64,000 nt of DNA from Deroplatys truncata (Eukaryota > Arthropoda > Insecta > Mantodea > Mantidae). A model generated the notes under the pieces. That model had not been told where the DNA came from, searched no databases, and saw only the letters and a list, made by a program, of their open reading frames with translations. The translations under genes were made by a program, and so were the position numbers. Positions 36,101 to 48,400 of this stretch are shown here, piece after piece. Numbering within the stretch: position 1 is the first letter of the stretch; each line of letters starts with the position of its first letter. The stretch spans positions 413,425,198-413,489,197 of the forward strand of contig CM060990.1 of NCBI GenBank assembly GCA_030765065.1, given 5' to 3'.

Positions 36101-36198
36101 CAGGTAGGTACTCTGGAATGCTGTACGTGGTGCGACAGAAGAGAAACGATGCAGGGGTAATGGTCGCTGGAGTAGGTGTCAGCGACGACGTTCCATTG
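33110..36198 (-). pseudogene. Copy G ORF2, 3' part: endonuclease C-terminus, RT, RNase H; broken
   Basis: RNase H end and zinc motif at 33610-33128 (CEQCDAPLTVRHILT, then a frameshift that loses the final Cys). The middle of RNase H near 33720-33950 has frameshifts. RT C-terminal part with FVDDFAIY is at 34877-34374. RT N-terminal part, linker and end of the endonuclease are at 36198-35197 (SSDHYPCIV, SYRPISLTS). PGPDGIH has become PVPEGIH. Many indels, consistent with G being the oldest of the nest. Confidence 0.83.
36190..36198. repeat. Target-site duplication of copy H, left side
   Basis: gttccattg, repeated at 54302-54310. The endonuclease sequence of G runs on across the join (gttccattg then cagacg), as expected for an insertion. 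Confidence 0.82.
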
Positions 36199-36582
36199 AA
36201 GTGATGAGGATGATGATGATATGCGGTTTAAGGGCGCTAAACTGCTAAGGTCATCAGCACCCTTACAATGTATAAAATATAAAGTCAAAATATAAAAGAC
36301 AGGTAAAAGAACCGCATAATTAAAAAACGGGACACAAACCCGCGATGTCCAAAAAGCTAAAAATAACAATAATACAACAATAACAATAATAATAGTAATA
36401 ACAACAATAATAACAATACAAATATCCGATAAAGCAACACACTAAAAGCATAGGCAATAAAAGATTAAACCGTGTCAAGAACTGTAGAATGCGAGGGACA
36501 TGAGCGCCTTTTGTCCACTGGGGATTAGATCCCCATAAAAACAGACACAATAAAATTACTAAGCTAAAAGACGCTCAAAGCA

Positions 36583-38614
36583 TTAAATACGCAGAATAAT
36601 ATCACTGTCATGAATAAAACGTAAAACACATTCTACAGCACGCGTGTCGCCTGCCAAAACGTTGGCTAGGCCAACAGGTAGACCCACACGAGCACGCAAT
36701 GCAGCTAAAACCTGACACTCTGTTAAAATGTGACGCACCGTTAAGGGCACGTCACACTGCCCACAGAGTGGTGCGGGGTCACCACTGAGCAAATACCTAT
36801 GACTAAAAACACAATGTCCAATCCGTAAACGTGCTAAAATTACCTCTTCCCGACGACACGAAAGAGAAGAGGTACCCCAGATCAACGGGAAAGGCTTAAC
36901 CTCCCGCAACTTGTTCCCCCGGAGGGCCGTCCACTCATCGCACCAGCGCGAGAGGATGCGGCGACGTAAAATAACACACGAATCTGACGAAGGAACAACA
37001 GAGGTAAAAACTCTGGGTATTAAAATCGCCGATTTCGCAGCGGCGTCGGCAGACTCATTACCTGAGATGCCCACATGACCTGGAATCCACATGAAGGAGA
37101 CGCTGATGCCAGAGACACCAAGCGAGTGGAGCAGGTCATGTATGCGCTGTACGAGTGGGTGGTAACTGTACAGCGAGCTACTACTTTGAAGAGCACTCAG
37201 GGAGTCTGAACGAATAAAACAGTGCCGTAAGTCGTGCCGCTGAATGTATAAAACGGATTGATAAATGCTAAAACGTTCCGCGGTAAAAACTGAACATAGT
37301 CCAGGTAAACGAAACGTAAAACAACAGTGACCAAAAACAAAGGCACATACAACTACAGCTTCAGTCTTAGATCCATCGATAAAGATAAAATGGAAGTCCC
37401 CGAAATGAGCCTGTACTTCTAAAAAAGCCGAACTAAAGACTGAAGAAGGGGTCTCAGTCTTCGGCATCGACGTTAGCCCAAGGTGACAGTGGGCCTCAGC
37501 GCGGGACCATGGAGGAAAACGCGTTTCCCCCCGTGGAAGGGCCGGCGCTGGCGGAACGTCTAAATGCCGAAGGAGCTGTCGAAAGCGATCCCCTGGAGGG
37601 AGCAAAGCAGAGGAGCTAATAAAATAGTGACGATCAAGTGACTCCTCGAAAAATAACTCGAAGGACGGGTGGTAAGGCAAGCTTGAGAGCCGACAAGCAT
37701 AGCTGCACAAAAGGATCTCAAGACGGAAGGACAGCGGAGGCTCTGCAGCTTCTGCGTACAAACTGGGTACAGGGCTAGTTGAGAAAGCCCCTGTAGCGAC
37801 ACTTATGCCGCGATGGTGAATGGCATTCAATAGACGTAACACAGATGGACGTGCCGACGAATAGACAATGCACCCGTAATCAAGCTTGGATCGGACCAAA
37901 GAGCGATACAGGTGAAGAAGGACGGTCCGATCAGCACCCCAGGATGTGCCACTTAAAACACGTAAAAGAGTAAGAGAACGGTCACACTTAGCTTTTAAAA
38001 AGGAAATGTGCGAGGTCCAACACAACTTCCTATTAAAAATCAACCCCAAAAATTTCACCTCTTCCGCAAAAGAAGCATCCCAAGATGGAGAGAGGGCGGA
38101 AGGAAATATTTCCGGCGCGAGAAGTTGATGCAGACGGATTTCTCGGCGGAGAAATTAAAGCCGTTGGCGTTACTCCAGGCGTAGAGACGGTCGATACAGC
38201 TATGCAGACGGCGTTCGAGTAGACAGATCCACCGTGAACTGCAATAAAGGGCAAAATCGTCTACAAAAAGAGACGACGAAATGCCAGGTGGAATACAATC
38301 AACAATGGCGTTGATAGCAACTGCAAAACGTGTGACGCTGAGTACAGAGCCCTGCGGTTCTCCGTTCTCTTGAATAAAACGACTAGATAAAACCGAGCCC
38401 ACACGTACACGAAACACACGGTCCGTCATAAACTCACGAAGAAATATGGGACGACGACCGCGGATATTCCATGCGTGCAGTGTACGTAAAATGCCGCCCC
38501 TCCAACATGTGTCATAAGCTTTCTCCAGGTCAAAAAACACAGCCACGGTTAGACACCTTCTCAGAAATCCATTCATAATATGCGTCGACAAGGACACCAG
38601 ATGGTCGACGGTAG
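36583..38614 (-). pseudogene. Copy H ORF2, RNase H and RT part
   Basis: A long open stretch, 38058-36583 (491 codons), covers the post-RT linker, RNase H (FIDGSKTEAVVVCAF in place of YTDGSKTDVGVGCAF, SDSLSAL, IPGHVGISGNESADAAAKSA) and CGQCDVPLTVRHILTEC. Upstream, 38614-38055 carries FFDLEKAYD, NGEPQGSVLS and FVDDFALY in another frame. An indel at about 38058-38090 (missing GPGILPFADEA) separates them. The changed RNase H core suggests relaxed constraint after inactivation. Confidence 0.84.
38605..38614. repeat. Target-site duplication of copy I, left side
   Basis: tcgacggtag (possibly ggtcgacggtag), repeated at 44641-44650. Uninterrupted copies read tcgacggtagagcgatag here. Confidence 0.92.
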
Positions 38615-39004
38615 ATGATGATGATGATGATATGCGGTTTAAGGGCGCTAAACTGCTATGGTCATCAGCGCCCTTACAGTGTATAAAAATAAGGTCAAAA
38701 TATAAAACAGGTAAAAGAACCGCATAGTTAAAAACGGGACACAAACCCGCGATGTTCAAAAAGCTAAAACTAACAATATAACAATAACAAATATAACAAT
38801 AACAACAATAATAACAATAACAACAATAATAAGAACAAGACAAATATCTGAAAACCAACACACTAAAAGCGTAGCCAGTAAAGGATTAAAACGTGTCAGG
38901 AACTGCAGAATGCGAGGGACATGAGGGCCATATGTCCACTGGGATAAGAGTTCCCATAAAAAACAGACAGGATAAAAGTACGAAGCTAACAGACGCCCAA
39001 CGCA

Positions 39005-42000
39005 TTAAATGCGCAGATTAAAATCACTGTCATGAATAAAACGTAAAACACATTCCACAGCACGCGTGTCGTCTGCCAAAACGTTGGCTAGGCCAACAGG
39101 CAGACCCACGCGAGCACGCAATGCAGCTAAAACCGGACACTCTGTTAAAATGTGACGCACCGTTAAGGGCACGTCACACTGCCCACAGAGTGGTGCGGGG
39201 TCACCACTAAGCAAATACCTATGACTAAAAACACAATGTCCAATCCGTAAACGAGCTAAAATTACCTCTTCCCGACGACAAGAACGAGAAGAGGTATCCC
39301 AGATCAACGGGAAGGCTTAACCTCCCGCAACTTGTTCCCCCGGAGGGCCGTCCACTCATCGCGCCAGCGCGAGAGGATGCGGCGACGTAAAACAACACAC
39401 GAATCTGACGAGGGAACAACAGAGGTAAAAAATCTGGGTAATAAAATCGCCGATTTCGCAGCGGCGTCGGCAGACTCATTACCTGAGATGCCCACATGAC
39501 CTGGAATCCACATGAAGGACACGCTGATGCCAGAGACACCCAGCGAGTGGAGCAGGTCATGTATGCGCTGTACGAGTGGGTGGTAATGGTACAGCGCATG
39601 AATAGCCTGAAGGGCACTCAGAGAGTCCGTACAAATAAAACAGTGCCGTAAGTCGAGCCGCTGAATGTATAAAACGGATTGATAAATACTAAAAAGTTCG
39701 GCGGTAAAAATTGAACATTGTCGAGGTAAACGAAAAGTAAACTCTCTACACCAAAAACAAAGGCACATCCTACTCCAACATCAGTCTTAGACCCATCGGT
39801 ATATATAAAATGACAGTCCCCGAACTGCGCCTGTAGTTCTAAAAAGCCGGATCTAAGAACAGAAGCAGGGGTCGCATTTTTCGGCATCGACGTCAGCCCA
39901 AGGTGGATGTAGGCCTCAGCGCGCGACCATAGAGGAAAACGCGTTTCCCCTCGGGTAAGGGCCGGCGCTGGCGTAACGTCCTAATGCCGAAGTAGCAGTC
40001 GAAATCGAACCCCTGGGGGGAGCAATGCAGAGGACCTAACGAAATATTGTCGATCTAGCAAATCCTCGTAAAATACATCGAAGGACGGGTGGCTAGGCAA
40101 GCTTGAGAGCCGACAAGCATAGCTACATAAGAGCATCTCACGCCTGAAAGACAGCGGAGGCTCTGCAGCCTCAGCGTAAAGACTGGCCACGGGGCTAGTT
40201 GGAAAGGCCCCTGTAGCGACTCTAATACCACGATGATGAATGGGATTCAAACGACGTAACACAGATGGACGTGCCGACGAATAAACAATACACCCGTAAT
40301 CAAGTTTGGATCGGACCAAAGAGCGATAAAAGCGAAGAAGGACGGTCCGATCAGCTCCCCAGGATGTGCCACTTAAAACACGTAAAAGATTAAGAGAATG
40401 GTCACACTTTGCTTTTAAAAAGGAAACGTGCGAGGTCCAACACAACTTTCTATCAAAAATCAACCCCAAAAATTTCGCCTCGTCTGCAAACGGAAGTATC
40501 CCTGGCCCAAGATGGAGAGAGGGCGGAAGGTAATACTTCCGGCGCCAGAAGTTGATGCAGACGGATTTCTCGGCGGAGAAATTAAAGCCGTTGGCGTTAC
40601 TCCAGGCGTAGAGACGGTCGATACAGCTCTGGAGACGGCGATCGAGTAGACAGGTCCGCAGTGAACTACAATAAATAGCGAAATCGTCAACAAAAAGGGA
40701 CGATGAAATGCCAGGTGGAATACAATCAACAATGTGGTTGATAGCAATCGCAAAAAGTGTGACACTGAGTACAGAGCCCTGCGGTACTCCGTTCTCTTGA
40801 ATAAAACCACGAGATTAAACCGAGCCCACACGTACACGAAAGACGCGGTCCGTCATAAACTCCCGAAGAAATATGGGAAGACGACCGCGGATATTCCAAT
40901 CGTGAAGTGTACGTAAAATGCCGCCCCTCCAACAAGTGTCATAAGCTTTCTCCATGTCAAAAAACACAGCCACGGTTTGACACCTTCTCAGAAATCCATT
41001 CATAACATGCGTCGACAGGGACACCAGATGATCGACGGTACAGCGATAGCGACGAAATCCGCACTGAGCGTTCGCTAAAAGTTTCTGATACTCAAGCCAC
41101 CATGTCAACCGCCCGTTGATCATGCGCTCCATCACCTTGCAAATGCAACTGGTGAGGGAGATAGGGCGGTAGTTGGAAGGTAGTTGACGATCCTTCCCAG
41201 GCTTAAGAATAGGGACAACGGTGGCTTCGCGCCAAACGGAAGGAAAAATGCCGTCTTGCCAAATACGGTTATAGACCTGTAGGAGAAAGAGTTTACTGTC
41301 GGCTGAAAGGTGCTTTAACATCAGAACATGAATGCCGCCCGGCCCAGGAGCGGAGTGCCTAGAGCAATGAAGAGCGTGCTCCAGCTCCCTCATTGTGAAT
41401 AGGTCGTTATAGCATTCATCATTAGCAGACCGAAAAGTATATGATGCGGAATCCAGCCGGTCTTTAAGAGAGCGAAAGCCGGCAGAATAATGGTCTGAAC
41501 TGGCAACGGCCTCAAAGGCAGCACCCAGAGTGTTAGCGATGGCAGCCGGATCCACTATGGCGGCATTAGAAACCTGAAGGCCAGAAACAGTACAATGTGA
41601 CACTTTACCTGAGAAGCGACGAAGTTTATCCCAAACAACGGATGAAGGCGTAAAACGATTAAAAGACTCGACAAAACGAGCCCAAGATGCCTTCTTGCTA
41701 TCCTGAATAATGCGACGAGCCCTAGCGCGCGATTGTTTAAAAGTCACCAAGTTAGCATGTGTAGGGTGTCGCCGAAACACCCTAAGTGCAGTCCTACGGG
41801 CACGAACGGCGTCCCGACAATCCTCGTTCCACCACGGAACAGGTGGCCGCCGAGGTTGGGAGGATGAACGGGGTATTGCGCGTTCGGCGGCTGAGAAAAT
41901 AATAGACGTAAGGCGCTGCACTAGTTGATTAATGTCGGAGAAGGGCTGGTCGTCAAAATGCACGAGGCTGGAATACAAGCTCCAGTCGGCTTTTGCGAAT

Positions 42001-42692
42001 ATCCAGGTAGGTACTCTGGAATGCTGTACGTGGTGCGACAGAAGAGAAACGATGCAGGGGTAATGGTCGCTGGAGTAGGTGTCAGCGACGACGTTCCACT
42101 GAAGACGACGTGCAAGCTGGAGTGAGCAAATGGCAAGCTCCAGGTGAGAGAATGTACCAGAAGAATCAGAAATAAAAGTAGGTGCACCTGTATTGAGGAT
42201 GGAAAGATTGAACTGATAAAAAATGTCGGAGAGAAGAGTTCCCCTCGCACAAGCCCTCGGCGAACCCCACAGTGGGTGATGGGCATTAAAATCTCCCAAC
42301 AGAAGAAATGGTGTTGGGAGAGCGGACAGGAGAGCTAGAATGTCCGCGGGAGCGAGGGGAGACGATGGAGGTGAATATACAGAGCAAACAGAAAACAAAA
42401 GGCCGGGTAAGTGAAGGCAAACGGTAACAGCTTGCAAGTCGGATGTAAGTATGACAGGTGTAAAATGAACGTCGTTACGCACTAAGAACATGACACCACC
42501 ATGAGCAGGAGTACCCTCCTCTGGTTCAAGGTCGTAGCGAACCGGAGTATATCCTCGGAGATCAAAAGGATCGTGAGGGCGAAGCCTAGTCTCCTGCAAA
42601 CATACGACCATAGGCGAATGGGAACGCAATAAAAGTTGCAGTTCCGCCCTATGCGATCGTACACCACGTACATTCCAGGTCAGGATAGCCAT
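39005..42692 (-). pseudogene. Copy I ORF2 with two nonsense codons and two 1-nt deletions
   Basis: Starts MAILTWNVRG at 42692. An open frame of 625 codons carries the complete endonuclease and RT to just before the NGVPQGS box, where TTA has become TAA (stop at 40815). The same frame then continues with RT and linker until a TTG to TAG change at about 39981. Two single-base deletions follow: one near 39740 (RLPRQ region) and one near 39313 (gggaaggc for gggaaaggc). Total span 3688 nt against 3690 in J. FFDMEKAYD replaces FFDLEKAYD. Domain order and C-terminal CGQCDVPLTVRHILTEC are kept. Confidence 0.87.
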
Positions 42693-42715
42693 TAAGATAA
42701 AAGGGGATAAACTGT

Positions 42716-44005
42716 CTATTTAGAAGGGCGGCTTAAAATTACCTTTTGTTTAACCTTTGGGCTCGGGCTTTTTGTATGGAGTTGGTCAGACTCCATAGCT
42801 TCCTCGGAGGGAGGGCCCACGCGCTCAGTGCCAGAAACCGATTCAAGCGCCGTGAATCGGTTCTGGGTGGCGATGGGTGAGGGGTGCCCCTGAGCGCGGC
42901 TTGTCCCAGGACCTTCCTGGGACAGCGACCTCCGAAGAGGAGAAGGTGAACTATTGTTACCGCGCGCACGCGGAGGGTCTTTCAAAAAATCTTCCCTACG
43001 TAGTTTCTGCTTGGGCTTCTTTTCAGCGCCTTGCGACTTCATTGACTTTGGACCAGGTTTATAGGGCTTGGTAACAGTAACTTTAATAGACGGCCGGGTA
43101 GTAGTGGCGGCTAGTCCAGTCAAGGTCCAGATCTGAGTTTCGGCATCTACTCGTGGTACTGGCGAGGCAACAACAGAACTATATGTGCCAGATCACAGGA
43201 GTGAAGGTTGGCGCGCATGGTAACGCCCCCGGGCTTCAGCGAAGGAGAGTTTTTCCTTTACCCGGATCTCCTGGATCGCCTTCTCGTCCAAGTACCGCGG
43301 ACAGTCGGCAAACGAAGCAGAATGAGACCCTTTACAATTAACGCAGACGGGGGCTGTTGAACAGGTACCTTCGTGTGAGGGCTGGCTACATGTTGCACAG
43401 ATGTTAACGGCACTCTTACATGAGACTTGCGTATGCCCAAAACGTTGGCATTTAAAACAACGCAGAGGTCTAGGAATATAAGGCCTCACAGAAATCCGTT
43501 TGTACCCTGCGGAAATGCTCGTGGGCAGATCGACGCCATCAAATGTAATAAACAGGGTACGAGTGGGTACCAATACGCCGTCGCGTTTGGCCTGCACTCG
43601 ATGCACTGCAGTCACCTTTTGATCGGATAGATATTCTACGAGATCCTCGTCCGATATACCATCGAGGCTATGGGTGGTAACGACGCCCCGACAGGAGTTC
43701 AATGTGCGGTGCTTCTCAACACGGATGGGGTAACCGTAGAGAAGCGTAGCGCGCAACAAGGTCTTACTTTGCTGATCGGACTTAGTTTGTGCCAATAAGG
43801 AACCATTCCGTAGACGAGTGCATGATTGAACCGCACCAGCAATAGCATCTATGCCTTTCTGAATTATAAAAGGGTTCACCTTCTCGAAGTTTTGTCCTTC
43901 TTCTGTTCTCGAAATGACCAAGTAACAACCAGATGACGGCGGTGCTACTTCTGTTAAAATAAGTTTTCGGCGCTTATTTGTATTAATGGAGGAAGGGTGC
44001 TCAAT
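42716..44005 (-). pseudogene. Copy I ORF1 with a single nonsense codon
   Basis: 1290 nt, the same length as in J, with no net indel. The only clear break is TGA at 43193-43195, where other copies have CGA (Arg in LLRSGTF), a CpG-type C to T transition. All three knuckles (CFKCQRFGHTQVSC, CATCSQPSHEGTC, CVNCKGSHSASFADC) lie upstream of it, so a protein lacking only the basic tail is possible. The stop is 23 nt before ORF2. A start 27 nt upstream (44032) is in frame here. Confidence 0.87.
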
Positions 44006-44640
44006 AGCGAGATAAATCCTCCACCATTGCAACCGTCTCCGACCTCGGGCTCTGACTTCTCGGGCGTTACCCCGGCTTGGGGGAGTGGCCTATGTACACC
44101 AGACTCACCCCAGGGTCACACCTCCCAGAACATAGACAGAGGGACCCAATCGCCGTCAGAAGTCAGCAGCTCATGCAATGGCCCCCCCGCAGGACTGCAG
44201 TTGAACAGCGGATACGAACACAAATCCTACTTGACGACCCCGGGTGGTGGGGATGACGCCATTACCCACTCACCCAGCTGCGCACGCGGTGCGCGGGTAT
44301 CCGTCAGGCTGTGTCCACGGAGGATTTAAGTAAAAGGATAAAAGAAACTAAAACTGTGTGGGCGTTTCGCTCGCAAGGTAGGCAGGCGGGGAAGAAAAAG
44401 AGTTATGCGAATGTCGTGGTGCGAAATGGCCGGAAAGTGATAAGGGAAGAAAGAAACGATGGTGAGGTGCGGTATGGATGGAATGCAAAGAACGCACGAG
44501 AGCCTACTTTGGGTCCACCGGTCACTTGAAGAACCCACCTTAACCGGATGGGGGTGAGGGGATGAATGTGGCGATGATTGGCTCGGGAACCCCCGGGTGC
44601 GCCAAAAACCCGTACCCCCATAAGGTGAGCCCCTGAGGGG
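44006..44640 (-). other. Copy I 5' UTR
   Basis: Leader with the same terminal CCCCTCAGGGG and conserved body as A, D and J. No separate gene is supported. Confidence 0.76.
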
Positions 44641-45017
44641 TCGACGGTAGAGCGATAGCGACGAAACCCGCACTGAGCGTTCGCTAGAAGTTTCTGAGAC
44701 TCAAGCCACCATGTCAACCGCCCGTAGATCATGCGCTGCATCACCTTGCAAATGCAACTGGTGAGGGAGATAGGGCGGTAGCTGGAAAGTAGTTGGCGAT
44801 CCTGCCCAGGCTTAAGTATAGGGACAATAGTGACTTCGCGCCAAACGGAAGGAAAAATGCCGTCTTGCCAAGTACAGTTATAGACCTGTAAGAGAAATAG
44901 TTTACTGTCGGCTGTAAGGTTCTTTAACACCAGGACATGAATGCCGTCCGGCCCAGGAGCGGAGTGCCGAGAGCAATGAAGGGCGTGCTCCAGCTCCCTC
45001 ATTGTGAATAGTTCGTT
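44641..45017 (-). mobile_element. LINE copy H, part 2 (RT N-terminal segment)
   Basis: Resumes after copy I with tcgacggtag. It encodes RT sequence from the GFRRYRSTVD region back to the MRELEHALHCSRHSAPGPDGIH segment. It ends at gaatagttcgtt (45006-45017), where copy J inserted. Frames match H part 1. Confidence 0.9.
45006..45017. repeat. Target-site duplication of copy J, left side
   Basis: gaatagttcgtt, perfect 12-bp match to 51062-51073. Confidence 0.94.
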
Positions 45018-45037
45018 GTGATGATGATATGCGGTTT

Positions 45038-45072
45038 AAGGGCGCTAAACTGCTAAGGTCATCAGCGCCCTT
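45038..45072 (-). repeat. Copy J 3' terminal hairpin
   Basis: aagggcgct (45038-45046) and agcgccctt (45064-45072), perfect 9-bp stem, 17-nt loop. Because J is intact, this is the reference version. Confidence 0.87.
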
Positions 45073-45425
45073 ACAATGTATAAAAGATAAGGTCAAAATA
45101 TAAAACAGGTAAAAAACCGCATAGTTAAAAACGGGACACAAACCCGCGATGTTCAAAAAGCTAAAACTAACAACAGAACAATAACAAAATAACAATAACA
45201 ACAATAACAATAACAATAACAACAATAACAAGAACAACAAGAATAACAATAACAACAATATAAAGTTCTGAAAAATCAACACACTAAAAGCAAGGGCATT
45301 AAAAGATTAAAACGTGTCAGGAACTGTAGAATGCGAGGGACATGAGCGCCATATGTCCACTGGGGATAAGAGTTCCCATAAAAACAGACAGAATAAAAGT
45401 ACTAAGCCAACAGACGCCCAACGCA

Positions 45426-48400
45426 TTAAATGCGCAGATTAAAATCACTGTCATGAATAAAACGTAAAACACATTCTACAGCACGCGTGTCGTCTGCCAA
45501 AACGTTGGCTAGGCCAACAGGCAGACCCACACGAGCACGCACTGCAGCTAAAACCTGACACTCTGTTAAAATGTGACGCACCGTTAAGGGCACGACACAC
45601 TGCCCACAGAGTGGTGCAGGGTCACCACTGAGCAAATACCTATGACTAAAAACACAATGTCCAATCCGTAGACGAGCTAAAATTACCTCTTCCCGACGAC
45701 AAGAACGAGAAGAGGTACCCCAGATCAACGGGAAAGGCTTAACTTCCCGCAATTTGTTCCCCCGGAGGGCCGAACACTCATCGCGCCAGCGCGAGAGGAT
45801 GCGGCGACGTAAAATAATACACGAATCAGACGAGGGAACAACAGAAGTAAAAATTCTGGGTAATAAAATCGCCGATTTCGCAGCGGCGTCGGCAGACTCA
45901 TTACCTGAGATGCCCACATGACCTGGAATCCACATGAAGGACACGCTGATGTCAGAGACACCAAGCGAGTGGAGCAGGTCATGTATGCGCTGTACGAGTG
46001 GGTGGTAATGGTACAGCGCATGAATAGCCTGAAGGGCACTCAGAGAGTCCGTACAAATAAAACAGTGCCGTAAGTCGAGCCGCTGAATGTATAAAACAGA
46101 TTGATAAATGCTAAAAAGTTCGGCGGTAAAAATTGAACATTGTCGAGGTAAACGAAAAGTAAAACTCTGAACACCAAAAACAAAGGCACATCCTACACCA
46201 ACATCAGTCTTAGACCCATCAGTATATATAAAATGACAGTCCCCGAACTGCGCTTGTAGTTCTAAAAAGGCGGATCTAAGAACAGAAGCAGGGGTCGCAT
46301 TTTTCGGCATCGACGTTAGCCCAAGGTGGAAGTGAGCCTCAGCGCGCGACCATGGAGGAAAGCGCGTTTCCCCTCGGGTAAGGGCCGGCGCTGGCGTAAC
46401 GTCCAAATGCCGAAGTAGCAGTCGAAATCGAACCCCTGGAGGGAGCAATGCAGAGGAGCTAACTAAATATTGCCGGTCAAGCGAATCCTCGTAAAATACA
46501 TCGAAGGACGGGTGGTTAGGCAAGCTTGAGAGTCGACAAGCATAGCTGCACAAAAGCATCTCACGCCGGAAGGACAGCGGAGGCTCTGCAGCTTCTGCGT
46601 ACAGACTGGGTACAGGGCTAGTTGGAAAGGCCCCTGTAGCGACTCTTATGCCACGATGGTGAATGGCATTCAATCGACGTAACACAGATGGACGTGCCGA
46701 CGAATAAACAATACACCCGTAATCAAGCTTGGATCGGACCAAAGAGCGATAAAGACGAAGAAGGACGGTCCGATCAGCTCCCCAGGATGTGCCACTTAAA
46801 ACACGTAAAATATTAAGAGAACGGTCACACTTTGCTTTTAAAAAGGAAACGTGCGAGGTCCAACACATCTTCCTATCAAAAATCAACCCCAAAAATTTCG
46901 CCTCGTCTGCAAACGGAAGTATCCCTGGCCCAAGATGGAGAGAGGGCGGAGGGAAATACTTCCGGCGCCAGAAGTTGATGCAGACGGATTTCTCGGCGGA
47001 GAAATTAAAGCCGTTGGCGTTACTCCAGGCGTAGAGACGGTCGATACAGCTCTGGAGACGGCGTTCGAGTAGACAGGTCCGCCGTGAACTGCAATAAATA
47101 GCGAAATCGTCAACAAAAAGGGACGATGAAATGCCAGGTGGAATACAATCAACAATGGGGTTGATAGCAATCGCAAAAAGTGTGACACTGAGTACAGAGC
47201 CCTGCGGTACTCCGTTCTCTTGAATAAAACGACGAGATAAAACCGAGCCCACACGTACACGAAAGACGCGGTCCGTCATAAACTCCCGAAGAAATATGGG
47301 AAGACGACCGCGGATATTCCAATCGTGAAGTGTACGTAAAATGCCGCCCCTCCAACAAGTGTCATAAGCTTTCTCCAGGTCAAAAAATACAGCCACGGTT
47401 TGACACTTTCTCAGAAACCCATTCATAATATGCGTCGACAAGGACACCAGATGGTCGACGGTACAGCGATAGCGACGAAACCCGCACTGAGCGTTCGCTA
47501 GAAGTTTCTGAGACTCAAGCCACCATGTCAACCGCCCGTTGATCATGCGCTCCATCACCTTGCAAATGCAACTGGTGAGGGAGATAGGGCGGTAGCTGGA
47601 AGGTAGTTGGCGATCCTTCCCAGGCTTAAGTATAGGGACAATGGTGGCTTCGCGCCAAACGGAAGGGAAAATGCCGTCTTGCCAAATACGGTTATAGACC
47701 TGTAAGAGAAATAGTTTACTGTCGGCTGAAAGGTTTTTTAACATCAGGACATGAATGCCGTCCGGCCCGGGAGCGGAGTGCCGAGAGCAATGAAGAGCGT
47801 GCTCCAGCTCCCTCATTGTGAATAGTTCGTTATAGCATTCAGCATTAGCAGACCGAAAAGTATATGATGCGGAATCCTGCCGGTCTTTAATAGAGCGAAA
47901 GCCGGCGGAATAATGGTCTGAACTGGAAACCGCCTCAAAGGCAGAACCCAGAGTGTTAGTGATGGCAGCCGGATCCACTATGGTGGCATTAGAAACCTGA
48001 AGGCCAGAAACAGTACAATGTGACACTTTACCTGAGAAGCGACGAAGTTTATCCCAAACAACGGATGAAGGCGTAAAACGATTAAAAGACTCGACAAAAC
48101 GAGCCCAAGATGCCTTCTTGCTATCCTGAATAATGCGACGAGCCCTGGCGCGCGATTGTTTAAAAGTCACCAAATTATCAAGTGTAGGGTGGCGCCGAAA
48201 CACCCTAAGTGCAGTCCTACGGGCACGAACGGCGTCCCGACAGTCCTCGTTCCACCACGGAACAGGTGGCCGCCGAGGTTGGGAGGATGAACGGGGTATT
48301 GCACGTTCGGCGGCTGAGAAAATAATAGACGTAAGGTGCTGCACTAGTTGATTAATGTCGGAGAAGGGCTGGTCGTCAAAATGCACGAGGCTGGAATACA

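Larger units (their letters stand above)
32764..36198 (-). mobile_element. LINE copy G, 3' part (outer shell of a four-element nest)
   Basis: Tail 32764-32787, hairpin 32798-32832 (perfect), a short type-1 3' UTR lacking the AAC tract, then ORF2 from the RNase H end to the middle of the endonuclease. Copy H interrupts it at 36198. The rest is at 54302-56845. The summed length is about 5.98 kb, so G was full length before H landed. The target-site duplication is doubtful: cagagaa occurs at 32757-32763 and 56859-56865, but the latter is 13 nt beyond the element end. Confidence 0.88.
36199..38614 (-). mobile_element. LINE copy H, part 1 (3' end to middle of RT)
   Basis: A slightly irregular tail (36199-36220), hairpin 36230-36264 with one mismatch (agcaccctt), type-1 3' UTR, ORF2 from the RNase H end into RT. 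It is cut at 38614 by copy I. H continues at 44641-45017 and 51062-54301. Total length without inserts is about 6.0 kb. Confidence 0.9.
38615..44640 (-). mobile_element. LINE copy I, full length (6.03 kb), recently inactivated
   Basis: Inserted in the RT region of H in the same orientation. Tail 38615-38630, hairpin 38641-38675 (perfect), type-1 3' UTR with an AAC/AAT tract, ORF2 42692-39005, ORF1 44005-42716, 5' UTR to 44640. Only a handful of disabling changes are visible. Confidence 0.94.

Noticed and set aside
41925..42125. Antisense ORF of about 66 codons (MINVGEGLVVKMHEAG...), repeated in every copy
   Set aside because: It lies exactly opposite the endonuclease coding region and recurs only because the sense protein does. 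There is no independent sign of coding.
44311..44529. Small ORF in the 5' UTR, opposite strand
   Set aside because: Length and frame change between copies (18003-18206, 44311-44529, 50733-50978), so no conserved protein is supported.
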